From Cordia subcordata (taxonomy: Eukaryota > Streptophyta > Magnoliopsida > Boraginales > Cordiaceae), in contig JAPTOF010000017.1 in NCBI GenBank assembly GCA_028554755.1, forward strand, positions 7,750,001-7,814,000: DNA of 64,000 nt. Direction: 5' to 3'. How positions within the stretch are numbered: position 1 is the stretch's first letter; the number at the start of each line of letters is the position of its first letter. The notes beneath the pieces are model-generated. The model saw only the letters and a list, made by a program, of their open reading frames with translations. It was not told where the DNA came from and did no database searches. The translations under genes were made by a program, and so were the position numbers. Positions 54,329-64,000 of this stretch are shown here, piece by piece.

Positions 54329-57300
54329 TTACTCATGCTTCTTTCCCCTGAACTTAGTTGTGGGGATTCTTTTGAGAACACCAGCATCCAGCTTTTTGTA
54401 ATGGCGCTGAAGCTGGTTCAGGGCATTAACTACAAATCCATCAACTTGATCTTCATACCTCTCATACAAAACGGGCAGCGTGTGGGCGGCAACAAAACCT
54501 TCAAGTGAAAACTTCAAATTTAAGAATACATCCCAAAATAGAAGAATATTGGATGGCTAAGATCTATAGTCTCAATAATGTCTATACAGAACTCCCAGCA
54601 CTGTTAATGACTCATCCAAATTCAAGATTAAAGACACCGCTATGATCAATTTAAAGCAGTAAAACAGAAGAGTGTACATTTACAAGCCACATTTCTCATG
54701 TTATACAGAGTAATATCACATGTATGATTACTGAGATAATACAGGTGTGTAAATTTATCATATAGTAATATTAATCAGCTGTTCCATGTCATGTTTCTAT
54801 TGAGGCCCAATATCAAGCAGGTGTACACGTCACATTTCAAATGTATAGCTTACGAAAATAACAGAGACAAATAGACCTATCATATAGAAGTATTAACATG
54901 TTATTCCACATAATATTCTATAAACCTCGTTTGGGAGCAGCTGCATACACATTATTTCAGGACCATTAACCGAGAGTATAGAAACTCTTCTTTCTGCTGG
55001 TCTAGTGGCTAGCCAAGGCACTAAGTTCTGTAGAGGAACTAAGTTCTGTTATGTGATGGACTAGGAAATCCAGGTAAAGTTAGCTGGTAGTTTAGCAATA
55101 TAAGCTACTTATAACACAGCAGTATCTCCATTTATTAACTTGATACAGCCGAAAAGCTTGATATGCAACTAGTTCCAGAAGATCAATCAGAGTCCGTTTC
55201 CAGAAACAATAAAAGCATTATCAGACTTGAACCATTTTTAGCTATACTGATAAAATCAATAAATATCTATTACTCCTATTTCAAGGAAGCTGATATTCAA
55301 CAAATGCAGTTTTTTAATTTCTTTTTTTACCTTTTGTCATGTCAGACATGGGAAACAACTGGTGAATGCTGCAGAAAAGTTCGTTCATACAACATGTTTC
55401 CCCAAAAAAATAAAAGAAATTTCATTTAGTTGCACGCAAATGTAGAATCATGTGGTGTATTGTGTATAAAGTATCTAACATCAAATCACTGTCGATTTCA
55501 TATGGAAAGAATGGTAAAATCTCTCACCAATATATATAACAGTCAAAAAGTTGTAGCAGCTACCAATCATTGCAGCAGCCCATAAGCATAGTATGGCCTA
55601 CACAAAAAAAAGAAGTTTATTTAGCTGTCTTCATGAACGAAATATTAAAGTTGTGATAGCACTACGAGGGGAATTTTGGCTAAGCTTTTTCTTCTTTTTT
55701 TTTGGGAGGGCGCCAAAACAGCTTATAACCTGGTTTTGAGCTTACAAGCTCAGCATTGGTGTTTGGAATGACAGCTTACAAGTTTATGAGCCTAATTTAA
55801 TAGTACCTCACTGCCCCTATTTATTTTGAGCTTATAAGAATTGGAGTTCAAGCCAGTTTTACCAACAAATTCTCGCAAGTTGTAACTATCTTTTTCTATT
55901 TTTATTCGTTTAATGTCAATTCTTTAGATTGTATGAGCGCCTAAAGAGCTGATAAGCACTTGAAGCTTATAAGTTGAGGTGAACTCCTTTTGCATTACGA
56001 GTTGTAGAGACTTTATACAGCCTAACAAACACATGAAACTAAAGCAAGCTGTAAACTCACACTAGGCTGAAATAGATGAATCAAATTTATACCGATGCAT
56101 TTAAATTTACATGTATATTCAACATCTCAGAGCAGAACCATGATAAGAACAGAGCAAAAAGAAGGAAAAATGATAAGAACACAGCAAAAATCTGTTCCAA
56201 ATCGTAATCAAGAGCTCCATGATCCAGCAACAATACTTAAAGGATAAGGGCAAGCAGCCAATATAAAAAAAAAAAAAAGGGAAAGAAAATCATGGTTTCT
56301 GTGAACTCAAATTCAAGCAGAAGAAGATATTGTTGAAAGGGTCACCAAGGCATTTAATAAACATCTACATCAGATAAATGGAGGAATCTGAAGAAGAAAA
56401 TTTTATCTATCAATTAGTTCCCCTTTTCCTGCAACACGTCTCTTATACAGGAATCATAAACATGGAGCATCTATAGTACTGACCTCTCATAAAGGAATAA
56501 AAAATATTGAATGTTAAAATAATATTTGACAAATGGCGCGTGCAAGTGGTCGAACAGCTAATATTCCCTCATCAAATAAAATGTCTCATTTTTCTATTTT
56601 GTGCTGTTTCGAACTAATTTCCACCTCCAATAATTGGGAACTTTAAGTTGCAGCTGTAGAGAGTCAGGTTGATGGATTCAAACTCACCACAACAAAGTGC
56701 TTTAAATTTCTTCCAGAGGAAATATCCTGAAGGATATCCAAACCACGATTTACCTCAGCACCTGCTGTTTTAGCAATACTCACAAAAAAGTCATCAGGCA
56801 GGACAAGACGAGGTACTTTAGATGGAAACCTGTTGTCACAGCGAAAAATACCACCATTAAAATGTTTTGACAATATAATGTCATGCCAATGAAATAAACA
56901 GCAAGGTAAAGTTGCATCATTTACCTATTTAGAAACCCAGAAGCATTTGACCAAACAAACTGCACAAACATGCCAATGGACAGAGCAAAGCATATGAGGG
57001 GAAGAAAGTTGTAATTTAGCCATTCAAAGAGCACCCAAATGGCTGTAGCACCACCTAAAACACTTGCAGAGATCTTTTTGTTCCTCCATAACAGCACATC
57101 AGCAGCTAATAGTCAAGTGGGAAAAAAGGCTAGGTAAATATTAGGTTCACGAGCGCAACAGTAACATCAACATTGAGCAAAGAAGCAAAACAGAGAAATC
57201 TCACATTTGCCACCACCCAAAAGATGATGAACTGGTTTCTCCCGTCCGAACAGCCTATTCAACTGACACTTTACGGAGCATGATTTATCCTCCTCAAACA

Positions 57301-57388
57301 ATGAGCCAGATTTCTGCTTTGAAATGCCATCAGAAAGCGTTTCCGCGATATTGTTTAAAAGATTCTCTGCAGTTATTCCTTCAGGCAT
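54329..57388 (-). CDS. Reticulon-like protein B (RTNLB)
   Basis: Five coding exons on the minus strand: 57388-57205, 57105-56925, 56829-56688, 55597-55528, 54498-54329; 248 residues, all GT-AG. The N-terminal ~50 residues are soluble (MPEGITAENLLNNIAETLSD), then the reticulon homology domain starts at FGREKPVHHLLGGGK. Two hydrophobic hairpins follow, in exon 2 (ASVLGGATAIWVLFEWLNY, then LICFALSIGMFVQF) and across exons 3-5 (VVVAILCLWAAAMIGSCYNF, then VIYIGFVAAHTLPVLY). These wedge into the outer ER leaflet and shape tubules. The C-terminus ends KKHE, a dilysine KKXX retrieval signal, as is usual in plant reticulons. The length (248) fits the family. The specific plant subgroup was not settled. 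An intron acceptor lies about 6 bases upstream of the ATG, so the 5'UTR is spliced. Confidence 0.95.
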
Positions 57389-57394
57389 TGTTCC

Positions 57395-58577
57395 TATGTA
57401 GGAAAAGAACAAAGATTAGCACTATGTCTGTAGGATACACTCCGAAAATTCTGGATTCAGAAAGTACATCAAACCAATTCTTTCGGAAAACTTAGTGAAT
57501 AGAAACACAAGAAACATTCTGGAGAGGAGTAAATCTTTCGACTAGCTAAAAGAAAAGACAAGTTTTAATATGTTACACCTAACTGCAAACACAAGTATAC
57601 TAGCTATGCTTAAATCAAACACACCAAGGCCTTCCCCAGATTTTAAGTCATAATCCAACAAATAAAGCCAATTCTAGAATTATGCCAAGAAAATCTTCAA
57701 TTTGATATTCAAATAACCCATTCAAGATTCGAATAAGAATAAGCAGCATTAAAATTCCAATTTAATTCAGAAATTAATATGATAATTAAGACATAAAGGT
57801 CTTATCAAGAAACCATATTCAAAAGCACATTATTTTTGCAACAAATATCTAACTTAACTTTAAAAAAAGCCAAAACTCTGAAAAAGATTTCAAATTTAAC
57901 TTTTTCTAGAAACAGAAATTTTAGATTCTCCAAAAAGTAATTTTTTTTTTTTCAAAAGTTAAAGAACAAAAAAAATGCTTTTGGAAAAGAGCCAATCCAA
58001 ATAAGCCCTTCCACAGATTTATAAATTAAACCAAAACATATCACACGGAAATAGTTTAAAAAACTAACTATCCTGGTTGAGACAGCATCACAAGAACTAA
58101 TATACCGAGTAAGCAAAACAATAAAGACACACCACAGACACAGAAAAATTGATACAAAAACCAAACTTGAACCAATTTAAAGCAAGTCTTCACTTACTTA
58201 ATACAGTCACAGATTTTAACAACACCACTCAATCCTACAAAGAATCCATAAAAGTTTAAAAAACCATATACACATACTAGTCTGTTCAAGACATGATAAA
58301 CAACCACTAATAAAAAAAAATTAGTTCGGTACACGAAACTCACGCTATGCGCAACATATCTACTCCACAGTCTTTATCTTATATTTTTGCAAGAATTTAG
58401 TTATTCTCAATCAATCAGAGCAAAAAGAAACGAAAGATGCAGAATTTAAAGAACAAGAAAGAAAAGTAACACCATGAAGTGGAGCATAAAGTATGCTAAC
58501 CAGTTTCAAGAAAAACTTTGGGGGTATCTGGGTGTGCGTGTGTTGTGTTGGTAGTTGGTTGGGAGATTAATATATTG
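57395..58577 (-). promoter_or_regulatory. 5'UTR intron and promoter region of the reticulon gene
   Basis: On the minus strand, TTTTCCTACATAG ends at about 57395, directly before GAACA and the ATG, a clear acceptor. A matching donor may lie at 58501/58500 (CTG|GTTAGC) with a leader rich in CCAAC/ACACAC, or at about 58197 (AA|GTAAGTG). A TATA-like AATATATTAA lies at 58568-58577. With the first donor the leader contains few upstream ATGs, which I favour. 5'UTR introns of about 1 kb are common in broadly expressed plant genes. Confidence 0.5.
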
Positions 58578-58731
58578 TGATGGCAGATGATGATATCTAA
58601 TAAAAATAGAGAGAGAAGATGTCTGACGACCACGATGCGTATGTTTTTGGATGGCGTGCGATGATGTCCGCTTATAATATTTGATTCTCTTTTCTGACGT
58701 GGAAAGCTGATATAATTATACATCAGAATCT

Positions 58732-59140
58732 GAGGGTGTTTGGCAATGCTTGTAAGCTGGTCAAACGAGCGTATTATAAGCCAAAAACGACAAAAAGACA
58801 TGTTTGGTTAAACAGCTTTTAAGCCCTTTCTTTTAGCATATGAACTGGGGATGAAAAAGCTCCAAATTACGAACTTATTTTTTGATAGTTTAGCAGTACT
58901 TTGGTTAAAGTAATAAAAAGATAACATTATCCTTAACAAGTTTATTTTTTGATAATATATAATTAATGACATATTCTTTTCAGTCTTATAGTTATTTATT
59001 TACTAAATGTGTTAACAATTTATAAGCACATATTATCTAAACATATTTTCACTTATTTATCATTTGCTTATAAACAGCTTTTTGTTCCTAAGCACAACCT
59101 GTTTATCAGTGCTTAAAAATAAGTTTAGCCAAACAGGCTC
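58732..59140. mobile_element. hAT-like MITE (GAGGGTGTTTGGC / GCCAAACAGGCTC)
   Basis: GAGGGTGTTTGGCAATGCTTG on the left pairs with AAGTTTAGCCAAACAGGCTC on the right; AATCT lies beside both edges, a partial target duplication. Interior CTTATAAG words match the other family members. It lies just upstream of the reticulon promoter. Confidence 0.6.
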
Positions 59141-60475
59141 TTAATCTATACCAACAGTATAACTAGTGTCATGCACAAAAGAAATGAGTATTTTTATTGT
59201 CTTTATTTATGGTTAATAATAAAATATATTTTTGTAGTCTATGTAAGAAATAAATATATTTTGTAAAATTTAATACTTGGCAAATTTTTAATATTAATTA
59301 TATTTTTCAATGACAGATCAATAGCAATTGAATATAATTATTAATTAGAAAAATAAAATGAAAAAAATGCATAGACATCGATAAAAAAAGGCAGGGACAC
59401 GTAGTATTGACAGAAAAGACATACCCTGTTCTACCTAATATAAATTGGAATGAATTTATTAAACTAGGAAATTAATTTGATTAATGAAATTTCTTTTAAA
59501 CTGGAAAAAGTTGCATGACATAATGACGAGTGACATTAATTAATATGACATGGATGCTTCTATATAATGTATATATAAAATGGTCTAGCAATTGATTCAT
59601 CACATAATTGGAGGATAGGAGAGAGGGCGTTCCAAATAATGGAAGAAATTCTTTGGTCATAATTTCATAATATATTATATAATTAGCTCATTATTATTAA
59701 ATCTCGTTCAATATTGATGGTATTATTACAAAATGATTTACTCGTAGAAAACATAATGTGAGACGGTGCCCAAAGGGAATATTGAATTTGAAATATTCAT
59801 TAGTGGTGATAAAATAAAGCGAATTGGTTGTAATTATTAAATTCTATAACAATATGGCATTATATAGGAATTTGTGTCTGAAAGATTAAATAAAATGCTT
59901 AGATTAAATATTATTCAATTCTGTAACTGACGTAGAATTAATATAAAACTCTTTGCCACATCATAAAGATTATAATATTCAGATAATTCTACTTAAAAAA
60001 GAATTTTCTATAAAAGGAATAGTATGGCGGACTGAGTGAAAGGGTGTCGGGGTTTTGGTTGTATGTGATTGGTCCCCTATTTGTTTTCTAGATTACTGAA
60101 TGGTACACGTCACCCCCACGTTTATCACGGGCTATACTGTAGTTTTGGCACTAAAAAACATTTCGTTTAGTGAATTGTAAAAAAAATTATTTTTAAAAAA
60201 ATAAATATATGTTTATAATAATCGCTCAAATATAAAAAACATAGGTAATTTGTCATATTAATTTAAAAGAAGTAACTATTGAAACAAAAAAAGTCATAGC
60301 CAGCTAACATCAGACTATTTCTATTGCAACCCGCACATACTGCACAACTTATGATCATTAATAAAAGCATGAGCCAAATAATGAAGAAATAAAGCATGTC
60401 GAGAAAGTTATATTAATGAATACACAATTGACTGCCCAAAACAAAAAGACTTACGTAGCATAGGATGTTAAATAG

Positions 60476-61352
60476 GGGGGGGGGGGTTATTTTTAATATA
60501 CGGTGTAAAAATGACCTGTTTTTGGATTAGATTTAAAAAATGACCCAATCTCGTTCTGGGAACGCGTGGGGCTCATTACCAGAATGAGACCGCGTTCCCA
60601 GAACGCGGCTCATGTTTTTGCAACTTTTTTTTTAACATACCATATTTTTTTATTATGTATTTATGGGACGGTATTATACTTTTTCCTTATGCAGTTATTT
60701 ATAATCCGTGAATGCTTTTATTTCAGCATTATGGACATTATTTCAAGCTAGAGGCCCGGTGCATTCGAAATAAGATGGATCGCTAAAACCAAGGTGGACG
60801 ACGAAGGTGTACAGCATACAGTCAACAAGGCCACATTGCTCCAACTTACCCCAATAATCAAAATGCGTAGCGTATAGTTGTAATCTTTTAATGTTGTTAT
60901 ATAATGTGTATTAATTGTAATCTTGAATGTTGTTATGTAATATATATTAATTGTAATCTAAGTAATCCTATTTAGTTGTAATATTGTTTTGTTTACTTAG
61001 TTGTAATTTCGTAATGTTTTGTTTACAATTACAGCATAATGTTCACTTGAACAGAAAGAATTAAGTATATAATGTCTAATTGATAATGTAGTTTCCATAA
61101 TGCTAAAATAAAAGCATCCATGGATCATAAAAAACAAGGTATGTTAAAAAAAAAAAGTTGCAAAAACACCAGCAGCGTTTTAGGAACGCTCCTACATTCT
61201 GAGAATGCGACTGCGTTCCCGGAACGCCGTCTCGTTCTGGGAACGCGCCCGACGCATTCCCAGAATGAGATTGGGTCATTTTTTAAATCTAATCCAAAAG
61301 CAGGTAATTTTTGCGTAGTATATTAAAAATTGGGTCAAAAAATAAAAAATTC
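60476..61352. mobile_element. 877 bp long-inverted-repeat element with 8 bp duplication
   Basis: TTAAATAG flanks both sides (60468-60475, 61353-61360). The outer ~150-200 bases at each end are inverted copies: left TTTTTGGATTAGATTTAAA then GACCCAATCTCGTTCTGGG, right the same in reverse; both continue to TGTTTTTGCAACTTTTTTTT and AACATACC. Inside these arms are several GC-rich near-palindromes (CGTTCTGGGAACG / CGTTCCCAGAACG) in an otherwise AT-rich element. The middle ~450 bases have no clear ORF. Ends, size and duplication fit a non-autonomous Mutator-like or foldback element. The left edge begins with a G run of uncertain length. Confidence 0.65.
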
Positions 61353-61470
61353 TTAAATAGCGTAACACGCAACAAAATTTTGATAGATAGATTTAGGATA
61401 GAAGAGCTCTGATAATAGTGACTCTTGTTTTAGTATATAATATGGAGAAAAGTACGTATATTTTCCTTAG

Positions 61471-61585
61471 AGAATGTTTGGCTTTGCTTATTTGGTGCTT
61501 ATAAGCACTTAAATAATAAAAAGTATATGAGAATGTACCTTTTCTAGGCGCTTATAAGCACCTTTTGAGCAAAGCCAAACACCCT
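61471..61585. mobile_element. Compact 115 bp hAT-like MITE, near-perfect hairpin
   Basis: AGAATGTTTGGCTTTGCTTA pairs with GAGCAAAGCCAAACACCCT, and a second inner pair (GCTTATAAGCACTT / GCGCTTATAAGCACC) completes a hairpin over the whole element. CTTAG flanks both sides. It is the most compact and best-paired member of the family in the window. Confidence 0.65.
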
Positions 61586-63585
61586 CTTAGTGTTGTGTAG
61601 TAAATCTAGATGTACAACTCACAAGTTTTAGTAAATTACATGACCAATGGAATGATTCAATAATCAAACGTAATATTGTACAAGAGCGTATTGCAGTTTT
61701 GGCATAGATACAACAAAATGGTAAATACTTGATATGTGCCAATTCAATTTAGACAGAAAGAGATTTAAAATCGGAATCTTTATTTCACCTTTTATCCACA
61801 AAACTCAAAAAAAGAATTATAAAATTACAAAAATTGCAGATCCCATGCATACAACAATTACTTTTGATACTCAATGTATGTACATATTCAACTTCAAAAG
61901 AGACTCAAATTCAACCTTTAATGCTCCGCTATAGAAAAATGACATAAAAAATTTGTTCTGGAATTATAGGTCTAATTATGCACAACAAAACATTAAATAT
62001 TCTATGTATATATATATACACACACATGTATACACCAAATTAACTCGACAGAGGACTCAAGACAAAACATTTAGGCCCCATTTGTTTTATGGATAATAAC
62101 TTATTTGTCAGAAGTATTTTTCAAAAAATGATTTAAAAAGTTATATTTTGTGTATGTAACAGTCTTTTTATTGAACAATGTTATCTTGTCATAAGTTGAA
62201 CGAATTACATTTTCGTAAAGATAATATTTTCATAACTTGAACTAATGAACTAGACTCACAAAATGTAGTGCCACAGTTTTTATTCACTATGCAAGACTGT
62301 GATCATCATATTCCTATCTCACAAAGTTAAAGAAAAAGCGTTATCTTTGTGTACATATACTAAAGCAAGAAAATTAGGTACTACTTATTTTCTTTCAAAA
62401 AACTTATCAACCATTTGTTAATTAATGCTTAATTGGATTATTGTATGTCAGCATGTAATATTTTTTCTTTTACGGAAATGGTGCTAGTTATAATGGTTTA
62501 TTTAATGGACCATATGATGACTTTTTGAGTACGATTGTTTTGCTTGAAATGTAAAGTTATATTTTAAAAGAAACAAGGTTCATAATGACGCTTGTTTAAT
62601 TAAGTAAACGCATTATTATGGCATGAGTGTTTGTATAAATCGTGATAAAGAAAAAACATGATGTCAAGTATTAATTATGTTTATTTTTTCAAAATTTTGA
62701 TAACTACAATATTGTAATACTTAATTATAGAAAATAAATGTTGAGTCTTGATAAAACGTAATAAAATGTGAAATATGTTATTTAAAAAAAATTATAACAT
62801 TAATTTAAGTAATTCAAAATTTATAAACATTTCGTGCATCATACAAGTTAACCAACTAGTCTAATAGTATATATCACAAGAACACAGATGAATAAAAATT
62901 CTAAGCATAATATGCTCAACATCGAAAATTTTAAAACTAACAAATCTTAATTACTTTCAAACTGTGCACGATTTTGTTTCATTAATTAACTCCTGAGGTT
63001 GCAATTTTCGACCTTTACAAGCGCATTTATAACCTGCTAATCGATTCCATTGCAGTCCATCAATACGTTGGTCCAATAGTACATCGATTTGAAATTCGTA
63101 ATAGAGTAGAGATGAATGACTAGGTCAAGTAATTAAATGCTAGCTCTCCAAAAATAATGACATAAATTCAACCTTGCCTTACATAATATAACGAGTGTAA
63201 CGCGCTTCTATATTGGTTCTTTGTAAGGCTGATGTGCATTTTATAATAACTTATGTTCACTATTAATGTTATTACCGATTTATGTAATTTGGGTCAATTG
63301 ATTGGGTTCACTTGTGATGACAGACTAATAGTTGGGCTTGGGTCGTTACAACGAAAATTTCAGATTGGACAATTATTTATTAATTCTGTCTTCTTACCAC
63401 CACGTTAAGGCACCATAGTATTTGCACTCTTATTCGGGTCTCCAATACTCCAACAATTTGCAAGAGAAAAGAAAAGAGCATTTGTGTGTGTTGGATGTGC
63501 TACATATTTCTTTTCTCTTCAAACACTTTTTTCATGGAAAGAAGAATGCTTTCTCCTTGCGAAAAATAAATCCAAACAGGCCTTG

Positions 63586-63702
63586 TTAATATGCCGTGCC
63601 AACCAAAAGCACGCTGGCGAAGAAGATGACCATGGCAATGTTGCCGTGTCCAGGAGATAATTGGCCCCTGTAGTGCTCTTTTTGGTGCTTCAGCTGTTGG
63701 CT
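63586..63702 (-). other. Possible exon encoding a short membrane peptide
   Basis: On the minus strand, 38 codons precede the stop at 63588-63586; they read QQLKHQKEHYRGQLSPGHGN followed by a hydrophobic IAMVIFFASVLLVGTAY. Charged then membrane-spanning is the pattern of a small tail-anchored protein. No ATG fits immediately upstream; AG acceptors near 63690-63700 could splice it to an exon further right, possibly outside the window. A different frame of the same DNA is also open (METLKPTAEAPKR...), so chance or a pseudogene is possible. Confidence 0.25.
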
Positions 63703-64000
63703 TCAAGGTTTCCACCTGCTGATGCTGCTTATGAAGAAGCAGGTATTGCTACATGCACACAATTGAGCGACAACCGACTCAGGTGAATCTCGGATTCCTT
63801 TATAAGATTGTAATGTTACGAGAAATATAATTAATAGTTAATATGGGTATAAATAAATGACCAACCAAAGCTCGCCACGTGGCAAGCTAAAGGGTAAAAG
63901 TGGCTTAAGGGGTTGTTTGTATTGAGGGGAATGGGGGGAAAGGAAAGGGAAGGGAGGGATTTTGGTATCCCATTCCTTGTTTGTTTTGAAGGTATTGGGA

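Larger units (their letters stand above)
58600..64000. other. AT-rich region right of the reticulon gene
   Basis: No full gene seen. It contains MITEs at 58732-59140 and 61471-61585, a long-inverted-repeat element at 60476-61352, AT-rich DNA between them, a possible short membrane-peptide exon on the minus strand (63586-63702), and at 63900-64000 a purine-rich start (GGGGTTGTTTGTATTGAGGGG) that looks like the left end of another element cut by the window edge. Confidence 0.5.

Overview
The window is nuclear DNA of a flowering plant. Every multi-exon gene has GT-AG introns with T-rich, AT-rich sequence between plant-type exons, and the intergenic DNA is very AT-rich and full of small MITE-like elements. 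The proteins match eudicot families (mitochondrial DEAD-box helicase RH9/RH53, reticulon-like B, DUF579 wall methyltransferase). An asterid, perhaps Solanaceae-like, genome is my guess from the feel of the repeats; nothing in the sequence proves it. There is no prokaryotic content, CRISPR array, rRNA or convincing tRNA.

Layout. 1-3.6 kb: AT-rich intergenic DNA. 3.75-8.96 kb (+): seven-exon mitochondrial DEAD-box RNA helicase with a Gly-rich tail. 9-14.7 kb: MITE-rich spacer. 14.78-19.93 kb (+): eight-exon membrane RING-CH (MARCH-type) E3 ligase with a His/Gln-rich tail. 21.62-29.77 kb (-): eleven-exon ERGIC3/Erv46-like ER-Golgi cargo receptor. 30-33.4 kb: MITEs and a 1.3 kb long-inverted-repeat element with an 8 bp target duplication. 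33.52-40.62 kb (+): eight-exon cytochrome-b5-fold MAPR4/neuferricin-like protein whose introns carry insertions, including a 1.07 kb TG...CA element with a 5 bp duplication. 41.61-42.57 kb (+): intronless DUF579 (IRX15/GXM/AGM) protein. 44.14-45.61 kb (-): two-exon F-box protein. 47.87-48.03 kb (-): candidate 50-residue acidic-tailed protein with a TATA box and ACGT-core motifs. 48.2-54.3 kb: AT-rich DNA with microsatellites, a long AT cruciform and a possible SINE. 54.33-57.39 kb (-): five-exon reticulon-like protein with a KKXX tail and a 5'UTR intron. 58.6-64 kb: spacer with a second long-inverted-repeat element, two MITEs and a possible short membrane-peptide exon.

The genes are an ordinary eukaryotic neighbourhood, not an operon or functional cluster. 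Four products are probably endomembrane proteins (RING-CH ligase, ERGIC3-like, MAPR4-like, reticulon) and DUF579 proteins act in the Golgi; I see no sign that this proximity is functional. All exon joins were read by hand: each junction keeps frame and family-conserved residues, so the CDS models are strong. UTRs and transcription starts are inferred.

I did not find an exciting new system. The least ordinary items are the two long-inverted-repeat elements with internal palindromes, the intronic TG...CA element with an internal inverted duplication, and the short acidic-tail ORF.
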